From: an uncultured Sneathia sp.
Lineage (GTDB): Bacteria; Fusobacteriota; Fusobacteriia; Fusobacteriales; Leptotrichiaceae
Length of the DNA: 12,386 nt
Assembly: GCA_902494065.1 (NCBI GenBank)
Contig: CABURZ010000033.1
Span: forward strand, 1 to 12,386
Direction: 5' to 3'
Shown here: positions 1-8,502 of the stretch, one piece after another
How the letters are laid out: each line of letters starts with the position of its first letter
Numbering within the stretch: position 1 is the stretch's first letter
Translations under genes and position numbers: made by a program
Notes under the pieces: model-generated
Databases searched by the model: none
What the model was told of the DNA's origin: nothing
The model's input: only the letters and a program-made list of their open reading frames with translations

Positions 1-1747
1 CAAATTTTTAGAACAAGCAGAATTAATATTAGAAAATAAATTGAATTTTATACATCCATGGGATATGGAAAGATGTGAGACTGTATACTCTATACCTAAC
101 AGTTGGAATGAAACACCTAATGGCGATGATGAATGGATATATATGAGAGCAAGATTAGGATATTTTGATGGTCTTATATTAAAATATACTTTAACAAAAG
201 ATATAAAATATGTTGAAAAAATAAAGGAAATTATTTCTAACTTTATAACTCATCACAAAATTTTAAAATATGAAAAAAGTACAAGAACATTAGATAGTGG
301 AATAAGAATAGTAAATATATTAAGAGTATTAATTTTCTTTGAAAAGCATAAAATAGATTATGATAATTTAATAGTAGAACATTTATCAAAAACTTGTGAT
401 TATTTATTTGATAGCTATATTTCAAAATATGATGGGAGTAATTGGGGATTTATACAAATGGCAGGTGTTTATTCTTATGCTTTATATTTTGATGATGTGA
501 AAAAGAAAAAAGAGTCATTTAAATTTTTAAAAAAGCAATTAGAAATGCAAATATTAGATGATGGGTTGCATTGGGAAAAATCACAAACATACCATTACCA
601 GATAGTTATATACCTCATGTTTATAATCTATATTTCAAAAATAAAAAATGAAACATGTAATATTAAATTTTTTCTTAAATATTTAAAAAAGACAACTATT
701 TCAATAGAAAATTTACATTATCCAGATAATACACAAATTAATTTTGGAGATAGTGATGATAATGAAATAGAAAGTATATTGTCGTTAGCTAAATATTTAT
801 TAAATGAAGAAAGTGTTTACAAAATAACTAATATTTCTAAAATGTTTATACCTGATGCAGTTGTAAAAACAAAAGAAAAGACTAAAGAAAGAAAAGTAGC
901 TAGTTTTTTAAAAAGTGGATATATACATGTTTTTGACGATAAATTTTCATTTTCAACTTACTCTACACCCATGAGTTCTTCTCATACTCATATAGATTAT
1001 CTTCACTTTAACTATTATTACAATAAAAAAATATTTGTTGATAATGGAAGATATACGTATACAGATAGTGATATAAGAAACTATCTAAAAAGTGCATATG
1101 CCCATAATAGTATAATAATAGATGATACTCCAGCAAGCAAAATATTAGGTTCGTGGGATTATGACAATTATCAAGATGTATTACCTATTGATGTAATTAA
1201 TGAGAAAGAAGGTTTAATATTAAAATTAGCAATATATGATAATGTGAATAATGCTTTAATACAAAGGCACTTTATTAACATAGAAGAAAATGTTTTAATA
1301 ATTAACAAAATAAAATGTAGGGGTAAGCATAGTATAAAAATGCTATATAACCTATATCCAAATACAAAAATAGAAAAATTAAAAAACCATATTTTACTAA
1401 ATGATGAAATTGCATTTAGGGTTTCTGAATATAGTGTAACTGATGGGATATATAGTCCTATGTACAATAAAATATGTAAATCAAAGAAAATTGTTGTAGA
1501 AAAAACTTTTGTTGATGAATATGTTGAAGTAAATGCAATATTAAATAAAAGTGTAACCTTTGAAGATTTACAAGTATATCAAGGCGAAAATAAGGTTTTA
1601 GATAATAGAGCAAAAGCATATAGATTAAAAACTGAAAAAGGTAGTTATATAATATTTATTAAGCCTAATGAAATATATGAGGGGCAAAAAGTTTTCCACG
1701 TACAAGGGAAACCGTTTTATGAAAATGTAAAAATAATAAAAGAATAG
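1..1747 (+). CDS. Heparinase II/III-family polysaccharide lyase, 5' end off the window
   Basis: The reading frame is open from base 2 with no stop, so the gene starts left of the window; the TTG at 41 is only the first possible start codon inside it. About 580 codons are visible, and the family is usually 600-700 residues. Numbering from the TTG, an N-terminal all-alpha toroid covers roughly residues 1-270, with the family motifs GSNWG (N134, W135) and DGLHWEKSQTYHYQ (Y184, H185). A beta-sandwich domain follows from about 285, with SSSHTHIDYLHF (H315, H317), the DNGRYTYT segment and YAHNSIIIDD (H355, N356). The Asn, Tyr and His of these motifs are the expected beta-elimination residues. The family cleaves heparin/heparan sulfate or other uronic-acid glycans; which one cannot be read from the sequence. 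The export signal, if any, is outside the window. The PL8 lyase follows after 7 bp, so the two are probably co-transcribed. The family call is firm, the substrate is not. Confidence 0.9.
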   Translation, partial: KFLEQAELILENKLNFIHPWDMERCETVYSIPNSWNETPNGDDEWIYMRARLGYFDGLILKYTLTKDIKYVEKIKEIISNFITHHKILKYEKSTRTLDSGIRIVNILRVLIFFEKHKIDYDNLIVEHLSKTCDYLFDSYISKYDGSNWGFIQMAGVYSYALYFDDVKKKKESFKFLKKQLEMQILDDGLHWEKSQTYHYQIVIYLMFIIYISKIKNETCNIKFFLKYLKKTTISIENLHYPDNTQINFGDSDDNEIESILSLAKYLLNEESVYKITNISKMFIPDAVVKTKEKTKERKVASFLKSGYIHVFDDKFSFSTYSTPMSSSHTHIDYLHFNYYYNKKIFVDNGRYTYTDSDIRNYLKSAYAHNSIIIDDTPASKILGSWDYDNYQDVLPIDVINEKEGLILKLAIYDNVNNALIQRHFINIEENVLIINKIKCRGKHSIKMLYNLYPNTKIEKLKNHILLNDEIAFRVSEYSVTDGIYSPMYNKICKSKKIVVEKTFVDEYVEVNAILNKSVTFEDLQVYQGENKVLDNRAKAYRLKTEKGSYIIFIKPNEIYEGQKVFHVQGKPFYENVKIIKE

Positions 1748-1754
1748 AGGATAT

Positions 1755-3704
1755 ATGAAAAAAATAATTATATTAATATTTATGATGTTTATGCCTTTGG
1801 TGAATTTAGCAGCAATAGATAATTTTGATAAAATAATAATGAATTGGCAAGAAATATTGATAGGAGATAAATATTTTGACAATTCAGAACAAATGATAAA
1901 TTTACAAAAAAAGCAAGATGTAAATGTAGAAAAATTATGGAATAGTTTAAATAAGAATGCTGATAGAAAATATTTATGGGATTTTGGAGTAAATAATGAA
2001 AATTCTTCTAACATAACAAAAAGTTATAGAAATGTACAAGCATTATCTATAGCAGTTATGAACTCTAAATCAAAATTCTATAAAAATGAAGCATTATTAA
2101 AAGATATATATAGTTCACTTGATTGGTTAAAAGAAAATAAATACAGTAGCAAAATAGAAGCTCGTGGAAATTGGTGGGATTATGAAATAGGGACACCTCG
2201 TGCAATAAATGATATATTTTCTATGCTATATCCTATAATTAATAAAGAGTATATGAGGGATTACTTAAAAGTTATTACACATTTTGTGCCAGATGCTGAT
2301 AAAATGAGAGGAAGTGTAAATCCAAAATTAGTAATGCGAGCATTAGCTGCTAATCAAACAGATATAAGTAAGGTAAAGATAATTCAAAGTGCATTATTAA
2401 AAGATGAAAAGGGGCTAATATATGCAAGAGATTGTTTGAATAAAATATTCCCTTTTGTAGAAAAAGGAGATGGTTTCTATAAAGATGGTTCATTTATACA
2501 ACATGATAGTGTTGCATATACAGCAGCATATGGTAATGTTTTAATAGATGGATTATCACAAATAATGACTTTACTAGAAAATACAGACTATAAGCTAGAT
2601 AGTAAAAATAGTGAAAATATTAATTTTTGGATAAAAGAATCTTTTGCACCAATAATGTATAAAGGACTAACTATGGATATGGTAAAGGGACGATCAGTTT
2701 CAAGAGAAAAATCTTATGTAAGTTCTATTGAAATAATACGATCTATCATACGTTTAGCACAAGTTCAAAATAATATGGAATATAAAATGCTAGCTAAAAG
2801 TTTAATAAAATCAAATACATATTTTGATTATGTAAAAGAGTTAAATAATTATAGAGATATTTATTTAGCTAAAAAGATTTTAGAAGATAAAAATATAAAA
2901 CCATATGATTTTACAGAAAATATTTTAAAATTCTATGAAAATATGGATAGAGTTGTTTATAAAAATAAATTTCATAATTTTGCTTTTGCTATAAGTATGT
3001 CATCAAATAAAACTAAATATTATGAAGCTATGAATGGAGAAAATGTTAAGGGTTGGCATACTGGAGATGGAATGACGTATTTATATAATGGAGATATAAG
3101 ACAATTTAATGATGATTACTGGGCAACAGTTGACCCATATAGATTACCTGGAACTACAGTAGAGTTAAGTGAAAGAAAAGATGGGCAAGGATCAGTTGAA
3201 GCAAAAAAATCAATAGTTAGTGGAAAAGTAATAAACAATAGAAAAGCTAATATTAAAATGCACCATAATAACTTTTTAGATACTTTATCACTTGATAAAA
3301 AGTGGTTAATTGATAATGATAAAATAACTTTTAAGGGTGAAAATATTAAATTTAAATCAGATAAAATTGTACAAACTGTTATAGAAAATAGAAAATTAAA
3401 TGATGATACAAATTATGAAATATATATAAATGGAAAATTAGTTAATTTAGAATTGAATAAAAAATATATTTTTAATAATGTAAAAGAAATTTTATTTAAA
3501 GTAAATAAACCTAATGAGGGGATAAAATATGTATTTAAAAATCCTGAAACATTAAATATTGTATTAGAAAATAGAAGTGGCTCATGGAAGAGTATAAATA
3601 AGAGTCAAAGCGATAAAATGATTCAAAGAAAATATTTTGTAGTAACTAAAACACATACAAAACAAAATGACAGTTATGAATATACAATTTATCCTCAAAA
3701 ATAA
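1755..3704 (+). CDS. Polysaccharide lyase family 8 (hyaluronate/chondroitin lyase), no C-terminal domain
   Basis: 649 residues beginning with a Sec signal peptide (KK, a hydrophobic run, VNLAA, likely cut after A20), so it is exported. The alpha-toroid covers about 25-390 and the central beta-sandwich about 395-649. Catalytic residues are all visible: N200 (AANQTD), H250 (GSFIQHD), Y259 (AAYGN), plus R313 and R317 (GRSVSRE). Their spacing equals that of N349/H399/Y408/R462/R466 in pneumococcal hyaluronate lyase. The aromatic patch W140-W141 lies in the RGNWWDYEIG motif, and the MNGEN and GWHTGDG motifs of the beta domain are present. By family knowledge it cuts hyaluronan and often chondroitin to unsaturated disaccharides. 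The protein stops at YEYTIYPQK, the end of the central domain, so the usual small C-terminal beta domain is absent. The ATG follows an SD (GAGGA) that overlaps the stop of the preceding lyase gene. A terminator begins 10 bp after the stop, so no lost 3' coding sequence is hidden there. Confidence 0.93.
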   Translation: MKKIIILIFMMFMPLVNLAAIDNFDKIIMNWQEILIGDKYFDNSEQMINLQKKQDVNVEKLWNSLNKNADRKYLWDFGVNNENSSNITKSYRNVQALSIAVMNSKSKFYKNEALLKDIYSSLDWLKENKYSSKIEARGNWWDYEIGTPRAINDIFSMLYPIINKEYMRDYLKVITHFVPDADKMRGSVNPKLVMRALAANQTDISKVKIIQSALLKDEKGLIYARDCLNKIFPFVEKGDGFYKDGSFIQHDSVAYTAAYGNVLIDGLSQIMTLLENTDYKLDSKNSENINFWIKESFAPIMYKGLTMDMVKGRSVSREKSYVSSIEIIRSIIRLAQVQNNMEYKMLAKSLIKSNTYFDYVKELNNYRDIYLAKKILEDKNIKPYDFTENILKFYENMDRVVYKNKFHNFAFAISMSSNKTKYYEAMNGENVKGWHTGDGMTYLYNGDIRQFNDDYWATVDPYRLPGTTVELSERKDGQGSVEAKKSIVSGKVINNRKANIKMHHNNFLDTLSLDKKWLIDNDKITFKGENIKFKSDKIVQTVIENRKLNDDTNYEIYINGKLVNLELNKKYIFNNVKEILFKVNKPNEGIKYVFKNPETLNIVLENRSGSWKSINKSQSDKMIQRKYFVVTKTHTKQNDSYEYTIYPQK

Positions 3705-3714
3705 TTGAGATATA

Positions 3715-3755
3715 AAGCTGTATGATACTTTATGGTATTGTATAGCTTCTTTTTT
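3715..3755 (+). terminator. Rho-independent terminator of the lyase operon
   Basis: The arm AAGCTGTATGATA (3715-3727) pairs with TATTGTATAGCTT (3736-3748) over 13 bp, with three G-U pairs, around the loop CTTTATGG. It is followed by TCTTTTTT. It starts 10 bp after the PL8 stop codon and separates the lyase pair from the transporter operon. Confidence 0.85.
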
Positions 3756-3765
3756 ATTTACATAT

Positions 3766-3780
3766 GGTAAACGATTTTAT
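3766..3780. promoter_or_regulatory. Upstream LacI-type operator half-conserved copy (O1)
   Basis: GGTAAACGATTTTAT shares its first 12 bases, GGTAAACGATTT, with the palindromic site at 3834-3848. Only the outer right half degenerates (TTTTAT instead of TTTACC). It lies about 10 bp upstream of the -35 box of the transporter promoter. A 12-base repeat on both sides of one promoter, built around the central CG typical of LacI-family operators, makes it a likely auxiliary operator for the repressor encoded at 9364. Binding itself is inferred. Confidence 0.65.
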
Positions 3781-3790
3781 AATCCGTCTA

Positions 3791-3819
3791 TTGACTTTAT
3801 GAAAATATGTGGTATTAAT
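3791..3819 (+). promoter_or_regulatory. Promoter of the transporter operon
   Basis: The -35 is TTGACT (3791-3796, 5/6 to consensus). After a 16-bp spacer the -10 is TATTAA (3813-3818), preceded by TGG, which gives an extended -10 character. Transcription should start near 3825, leaving a leader of about 45 nt. A second AT-rich -10-like block at 3822-3828 is possible but too far from the -35. The promoter lies between the two operator copies. Confidence 0.65.
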
Positions 3820-3833
3820 TGTATTAATAAAAA

Positions 3834-3848
3834 GGTAAACGATTTACC
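3834..3848. promoter_or_regulatory. Main LacI-type operator (O2), palindrome
   Basis: GGTAAACGATTTACC is an inverted repeat, GGTAAA-CGA-TTTACC, with the central CG step typical of LacI/GalR-family operators. It begins just downstream of the predicted transcription start and ends 9 bp before the Shine-Dalgarno sequence of the first operon gene, so a bound repressor would block initiation or early elongation. The only other copy of the core seen in the window is at 3766, 68 bp upstream. It also partly resembles a CcpA cre site, but the outer bases do not fit, and a LacI-family gene lies in the same cluster. Confidence 0.75.
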
Positions 3849-3869
3849 AAAATGTAGAAGGAGAAAAAG

Positions 3870-4906
3870 ATGGTTAAAAAAGTTATTTGTTTTATGGTTT
3901 TGTGTTTAAGTTTGTTTTCATGTGGGCTAGGTACAGGAAAAAAGGAAAATAATAAATTAGTTATTTATTCAAATTCATTATCTGATGGAAGAGATGCTTT
4001 TTTGAAGGAAGAAGCTAGTAAGAATGGTTTTGATTTAGAGTTTGTATCTGCTGGAGGTGGAGAAATTGCAAATAGACTTATTGCTGAGAAAAATAATCCT
4101 ATAGCAGACGTTGTATTTGGACCTAATGAAATGGAATTTTTAAGATTAGAAAAAGCTGGGGTATTGAAACCATTTAAGCCTAATTGGGTTAGCGAGTTAG
4201 ATCAAAGTTTTATAATCAATAAAGCTGATTTGTACTACCCTATTGTAAAACAAGCTACATTATTTGTGTATAATACTGCAAAATATAATGAAAGTAATTT
4301 ACCTAAAAATTGGCAAGATTTGTGGACTAAAGAAGAATTTAAAAATAAATATGAATATGACTCAAATGTAAGAAGATCTACAATGAAAAAAGTTATTGCA
4401 GGTATTTTAACACCATATAGAGATGATAATTCTAAAGACGGCATATCAAAAGAAGGTTGGAAGCAATTAAAATTATTTTTTGATAATGGTGTGAAATCAG
4501 TTAAAGGTGAAGATTTATATTCACATATAGCTACTAATAAAGTAGATTTTGGTGCTATGTATCAAAGTGGTGTATTACCTAGAAATGAACAATATAAAAT
4601 AAATACGTTGCCTATTCCTCAAGAACACGGTGTACCTATTTCAACAGAACAAATTGCACTAGTAAAAGGTAGCAAAAATGAAGAAAAAGCAAAACAGTTT
4701 ATAAATTGGTTTGGAAGTGCAAAATTCAAGAAAAATGGTCAAGTAAGTTTTCTTCAATACCTGTAAATAAAAAAGCATATGAAAAAATAGATGAAGCCAC
4801 AAAAGAATTTGAAAAGAATTTTACTAAACAAGATTTAGATTGGAAATTCATAGAAGAACATATAGAAGGATGGATAGAAAAAATTGAACTCCAAATTTTA
4901 AAATAG
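3870..4906 (+). pseudogene. ABC transporter substrate-binding lipoprotein (Fe3+/phosphonate/sugar-phosphate class), -1 frameshift near the 3' end
   Basis: A strong SD (AAGGAG, 6 nt before ATG) starts a lipoprotein: the signal MVKKVICFMVLCLSLFSC has lipobox LFSC, so C18 would be lipid-modified. The body matches family-1 solute-binding proteins of the AfuA/FbpA/PhnS type (LVIYSNS, AGGGEIANRL, ADVVFGPNEMEFL, LPKNWQDLW, STEQIALVKG, KQFINWFGS). The first frame ends at 4766 with an unrelated tail, whereas from about 4727 another frame carries the expected ending: QEKWSSKF, SIPVNKKAY, EHIEGWIEKIEL, stop at 4906. Restoring one base near 4721-4727 (an A4 run and TT) gives about 345 residues, the normal family length, with GSAKIQEKW or GSAKFQEKW. 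The shifted tail is intact, so this is a recent mutation, a homopolymer sequencing error or, less likely, translational slippage. If real, the 298-residue product lacks its last about 50 native residues. As the operon's first gene it would supply the ligand to the permease at 6784. The ligand is not determined; the downstream phosphoesterases favour an organophosphate. Confidence 0.85.
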
Positions 4907-4916
4907 AGAGGTCATA

Positions 4917-5765
4917 ATGAATGAAATTTTAGAAAAGCTAATAAAAAAACATAAATTTTTAATTGCAAGTCATAGAGGGTATAGAGCTGGTAATATTATA
5001 GAAAATACATTTTTAGCAATGAAAGCTAGCATAATTTGTGGAGCTGATATAGTTGAGCTAGATGTAAGTGTATCTAGGAATAATGATATATATGTATTTC
5101 ATGATGGTAATGAGAAAAGGTTAATAAATAAAGAGTGTAATATATCAAAACTAACATCTTTAGAAATTGATAAGTGTCGATATATAAATAATATTGGAAA
5201 TATCACAAATTATACTCCAGAAAAACTAAGTTATATCCTTTGCAATTTAGAAAAAATAAAAGACCAGTTTGATTTTTTAATTAATATAGATAGATCATGG
5301 AATTATTTAGAAATAGTATTAGATGAAATTGAAAAATTTAATATAAAATCAAGATGTATAATTAAAACTCCACTAAAAGACAAATATATAAATATTTTAA
5401 TGAAAAGGCAATATAAATTTATGTATATGGCACTTATAAAAACTAAAGAAGATTTAAAAATGTATAAAAAAATAAAAAATAGTCATGAGTTAAATATAAT
5501 AGGAATAGAATATAGTGGAAATATAAAAGATGAAAATATAGTTGAAATTTTAGAAAAGGATAAAATATTGTGGATAAATAGTTTACGATTAAGTACAGAT
5601 AAAAGACTATATGAAGAATATGACGATGATAACTCAATATTAGGTTATCCTAATAATATAGGGTGGCTTAAAATGGTTGATAAAGGATTTAACGTGATAC
5701 AAACAGATTTTCCAGCAATAGTTAAAACCGTTAGAGATATGGAGGATAACGATGATAGAGTTTAA
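4917..5765 (+). CDS. Glycerophosphodiester phosphodiesterase family protein, cytoplasmic
   Basis: 282 residues with no signal peptide, so the enzyme should be cytoplasmic. The N-terminal half carries the GDPD signature: SHRGY (H19, R20), IENT (E29, N30), ELDVS (metal ligands E47, D49) and VFHDG (H62). Family members hydrolyse glycerophosphodiesters to sn-glycerol-3-phosphate and an alcohol, using a divalent metal. The second half of the TIM barrel is more divergent but ends with the usual GFNVIQTDFPA strand. The SD GAGAGG overlaps the stop of the binding-protein gene and lies 5 nt from the ATG. The 3' end overlaps the ATPase start by 14 bp, which suggests translational coupling. Its place between a binding protein and its ABC ATPase recalls UgpQ beside the Ugp glycerophosphodiester importer, although this transporter belongs to a different family. 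The exact substrate is inferred. Confidence 0.88.
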   Translation: MNEILEKLIKKHKFLIASHRGYRAGNIIENTFLAMKASIICGADIVELDVSVSRNNDIYVFHDGNEKRLINKECNISKLTSLEIDKCRYINNIGNITNYTPEKLSYILCNLEKIKDQFDFLINIDRSWNYLEIVLDEIEKFNIKSRCIIKTPLKDKYINILMKRQYKFMYMALIKTKEDLKMYKKIKNSHELNIIGIEYSGNIKDENIVEILEKDKILWINSLRLSTDKRLYEEYDDDNSILGYPNNIGWLKMVDKGFNVIQTDFPAIVKTVRDMEDNDDRV

Positions 5766-6771
5766 AAATATAGAAATTAAATTTAAAAATTTTGTTGCAA
5801 TACCTAATCTATCAATGGAAATAAAGCAAGGAGAGTTTTTTACACTTTTAGGACCATCAGGTTGTGGTAAAACAACTACATTAAGAGCATTAGTGGGATT
5901 TAATACTCCTAGTAAAGGTAGGATATATGTTGATGGTAAAGATATAACAAATATTTCTGTTGAAGATAGAAATATAGGAATGGTATTTCAATCTTATGCA
6001 CTATTTCCTACTATGACTGTGTATGAAAATATAGCATTTGGTTTAAAGGTAAAAAAAGAGAATAAAATAGTTATTGATGGAAAGGTAAGAGATATTGCTA
6101 AAAAGGTTGATTTGAGTGAAATACAATTACAAAAAAAAGTATCAGAATTATCTGGTGGTCAACAACAAAGAGTTGCTATTGCACGAGCATTAGTATTAAA
6201 ACCAGAAATTTTAGTATTAGATGAGCCTTTATCAAATTTAGATGCTAAATTAAGAAAGCAATTAAGATTAGAATTAAAAGAACTACAAAGAAAATTTGGA
6301 ATAACTACCATATATGTAACACATGATCAAGAAGAAGCATTAACTTTATCTGATAGGATTGCCATATTTAATAAAGGAATTGTAGAACAAATAGGAACAC
6401 CTTATGAAATATATAATGAATCTAAAACAGAATTTGTGTGCAATTTTATAGGAGATATAAATAAACTAGAAGGTAAATTTATAAAAAAAGTTAATCAAGA
6501 ATTAGGGACAGATTTTAAAGAAAATTATCCGCTTTATGTAAGACAAGAAAAATTAACATCTAATCCATTTAAAGCAGGGATAAAGTTTATAAAATTAACA
6601 TGTAAAGTCAAAGACAAAGAATTTTATGGTGCATTTACAAAATATATTTTTGAATTTGATGATTATATTATAAAAAATATTGAAAGAGAAAGTGGAAGTA
6701 TAAAATATGAAATTGGTGATACAGTAGAATTATATTTAAAAGAAACTGATATTCTACAATATACAGAATAG
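5752..6771 (+). CDS. ABC transporter ATP-binding protein (PotA/FbpC/CysA type)
   Basis: 339 residues, the usual length for this importer ATPase class. In order: Walker A GPSGCGKTT (34-42), Q-loop VFQSYALFP (Q80), signature LSGGQ (133-137), Walker B ILVLDE (153-158), D-loop SNLD (161-164) and H-loop THDQEEA (H191). The last about 100 residues form a TOBE-like regulatory domain. All catalytic residues are present. The SD GGAGG sits 6 nt before the ATG, inside the preceding GDPD gene, with which it overlaps by 14 bp. It energises the fused permease encoded 12 bp downstream. The closest functional classes are Fe3+ (FbpC/AfuC), 2-aminoethylphosphonate (PhnT) and spermidine (PotA); the fused permease excludes the PotABCD architecture. 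Confidence 0.95.
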   Translation: MIEFKNIEIKFKNFVAIPNLSMEIKQGEFFTLLGPSGCGKTTTLRALVGFNTPSKGRIYVDGKDITNISVEDRNIGMVFQSYALFPTMTVYENIAFGLKVKKENKIVIDGKVRDIAKKVDLSEIQLQKKVSELSGGQQQRVAIARALVLKPEILVLDEPLSNLDAKLRKQLRLELKELQRKFGITTIYVTHDQEEALTLSDRIAIFNKGIVEQIGTPYEIYNESKTEFVCNFIGDINKLEGKFIKKVNQELGTDFKENYPLYVRQEKLTSNPFKAGIKFIKLTCKVKDKEFYGAFTKYIFEFDDYIIKNIERESGSIKYEIGDTVELYLKETDILQYTE

Positions 6772-6783
6772 GAGGAATGTAAA

Positions 6784-8487
6784 ATGTTATTCAAATTTAG
6801 AAAAGACAAAATAGGATTAAACGTGTTGTATTTTATATTAGCATGGATAATAATAACATTTTTATATTTTCCTAATATAAATTTATTCAATATTATTTTT
6901 GTGAAAAATGGAAGTTTTTCATTTAGTGCAATAGGACGACTTATATCCTCTAAAAGAGCGGTTCAAAGTTTACTTAATAGTTTTGTTCTAGCATGTACTG
7001 CAATAGTAACCACAAATTTAATAGGTATTTTTACAGTATTTGTTACAGAATATTTTGATATAAAAGGATCAAAAATATTAAAATTAGGATATATGACACC
7101 ATTAGTATATAGTGGAGTAGTATTAGTCTCAGGATATAAATTTGTTTATGGATCTACAGGAATAATCACAAAACTATTATATAATTTTTTTCCTAATATG
7201 AACTTAGAATGGTTTAATGGATATGTTGCGGTAGCTTTTGTGTTTACTTTTGCAAAGACATCAAATCATCTAATATTTTTGTCAGATTCATTAAAAAGTA
7301 TTGATTATCAAATAATAGAAGCAGCACAAAATATGGGAGCTTCGCAATGGAGTATTATAAAAAAAGTGGTACTACCAATACTAAAACCTACCATATTTGC
7401 ATTGACTGTATTAGTCTTTATATCAGGTATGGGAGCAACATCTTATTCTATGATAGTAGGTGGAGATACGTTTCAAACTATAGGTCCTATGGTTCTTAGT
7501 TTTTCTGGTTCACCAGCTTCAATAGATATAGCAGCATTATTAGCACTAATTTTAGGTGTTGCAACAGCAACATTGCTATTAATAATGACTTATTATGAAA
7601 GAAAAAATAATTATGCCTCTGTTGCAAAAACTCATGTTAAATTCGTTAAACAAAAGATAAGAAATAAGACTTTAAATATTGTTGTGCATATATTAGCATA
7701 TCTACTATTTGTTATGTATATGTTACCGATGATATTGATAATAATTTTATCATTTACAAATGCTAGAACTATAGGAACTGGAGAAATTACACTGGCAAGC
7801 TTTACACTAGAAAATTATATTAAAGTTCTATCACAAAGTTTATCAATATTACCATTTATTAATAGTGCTATATATTCAATAGCAGCAAGTTTAATAGTTG
7901 CAACATTAGCATTAATAGTAGCAAGATTAGTTCATAAATATAGAAATAAGCTTACAAGTTTTATAGAGTATTCATTATTAATTCCATGGGTATTACCTAA
8001 AACACTAATTGCTATTGGTCTTATTATAACATTTGACAGAGCAAGATTTTTAATGTTTAATAAGGTTTTATCTGGAACAGTTTGGATATTGTTAGTTGGA
8101 TATATAATTGTAAAAATACCATTTACTTTAAAAATGTTAAAAACAGCATTCTATACTATGGACGATAGTTTAGAAGAAGCAGCTAAAAGTTTGGGAGCAG
8201 GGCCTATATATACATTTGTAAAAGTAGTTTTACCTATAGTTATAGCACCTACATTAGCTGTAATAGCTTTAAACTTTAATTCTTTATTAATTGATTATGA
8301 TTTAACTGTATTTTTATACCACCCATTAAAAACACCTATAGGTATATTAATACAAAATAGTATAGATGGTGGAGAACAAGCTACTGATACTAGAGCATTA
8401 TTGCTAGTGTACTCAGTAATAATAATGATAGTAGCAACAATAACTTTATACTTTGTGTATGGAAAAAATAGAAAAGACGATAAATAA
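6784..8487 (+). CDS. ABC transporter permease, two fused MetI-like domains (FbpB/AfuB type)
   Basis: 567 residues, highly hydrophobic, with about 12 membrane segments in two repeats. Each half has the EAA loop that docks the ATPase: EAAQNMGASQW from E179 and EAAKSLGAGPIY from E465, both followed by a KKVVLP/KVVLP motif. A basic linker near residues 275-295 joins the halves. This duplicated architecture is typical of the FbpB/AfuB and phosphonate-type permeases, in which one gene replaces two subunits. Reading is continuous and both EAA loops are intact. The SD GGAGG overlaps the ATPase stop and is 8 nt from the ATG. The HAD gene starts 15 bp after the stop. It imports the ligand of the binding protein at 3870; the substrate cannot be deduced from the membrane part. 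Confidence 0.94.
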   Translation: MLFKFRKDKIGLNVLYFILAWIIITFLYFPNINLFNIIFVKNGSFSFSAIGRLISSKRAVQSLLNSFVLACTAIVTTNLIGIFTVFVTEYFDIKGSKILKLGYMTPLVYSGVVLVSGYKFVYGSTGIITKLLYNFFPNMNLEWFNGYVAVAFVFTFAKTSNHLIFLSDSLKSIDYQIIEAAQNMGASQWSIIKKVVLPILKPTIFALTVLVFISGMGATSYSMIVGGDTFQTIGPMVLSFSGSPASIDIAALLALILGVATATLLLIMTYYERKNNYASVAKTHVKFVKQKIRNKTLNIVVHILAYLLFVMYMLPMILIIILSFTNARTIGTGEITLASFTLENYIKVLSQSLSILPFINSAIYSIAASLIVATLALIVARLVHKYRNKLTSFIEYSLLIPWVLPKTLIAIGLIITFDRARFLMFNKVLSGTVWILLVGYIIVKIPFTLKMLKTAFYTMDDSLEEAAKSLGAGPIYTFVKVVLPIVIAPTLAVIALNFNSLLIDYDLTVFLYHPLKTPIGILIQNSIDGGEQATDTRALLLVYSVIIMIVATITLYFVYGKNRKDDK

Positions 8488-8502
8488 AGGTGGGCAGATT
8501 AT

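Noticed and set aside
1625..2014. A 129-codon open frame on the - strand across the junction of the two lyase genes
   Set aside because: Same hydrophobic shadow composition; it covers the start and signal peptide of the PL8 gene and has no family resemblance.
3834..3848. CcpA cre site
   Set aside because: The core resembles cre, but the flanking bases do not fit the TGNAARCGNWWWCA consensus at either end, and a dedicated LacI-family gene lies in the same cluster.
4720..4736. Programmed -1 ribosomal frameshifting in the binding-protein gene
   Set aside because: The local sequence A-AAA-TTC and the later G-AAA-AAT are not canonical X-XXY-YYZ slippery heptamers, and I see no upstream SD-like stimulator or convincing downstream hairpin. 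A single-base indel is simpler, though not disproved.
3870..8487. Iron(III) transporter function
   Set aside because: Family resemblance alone would suggest it, but the embedded phosphodiesterase and phosphatase genes, the LacI-type control and the absence of any Fur-box-like sequence before 3870 make it less likely than an organophosphate substrate.
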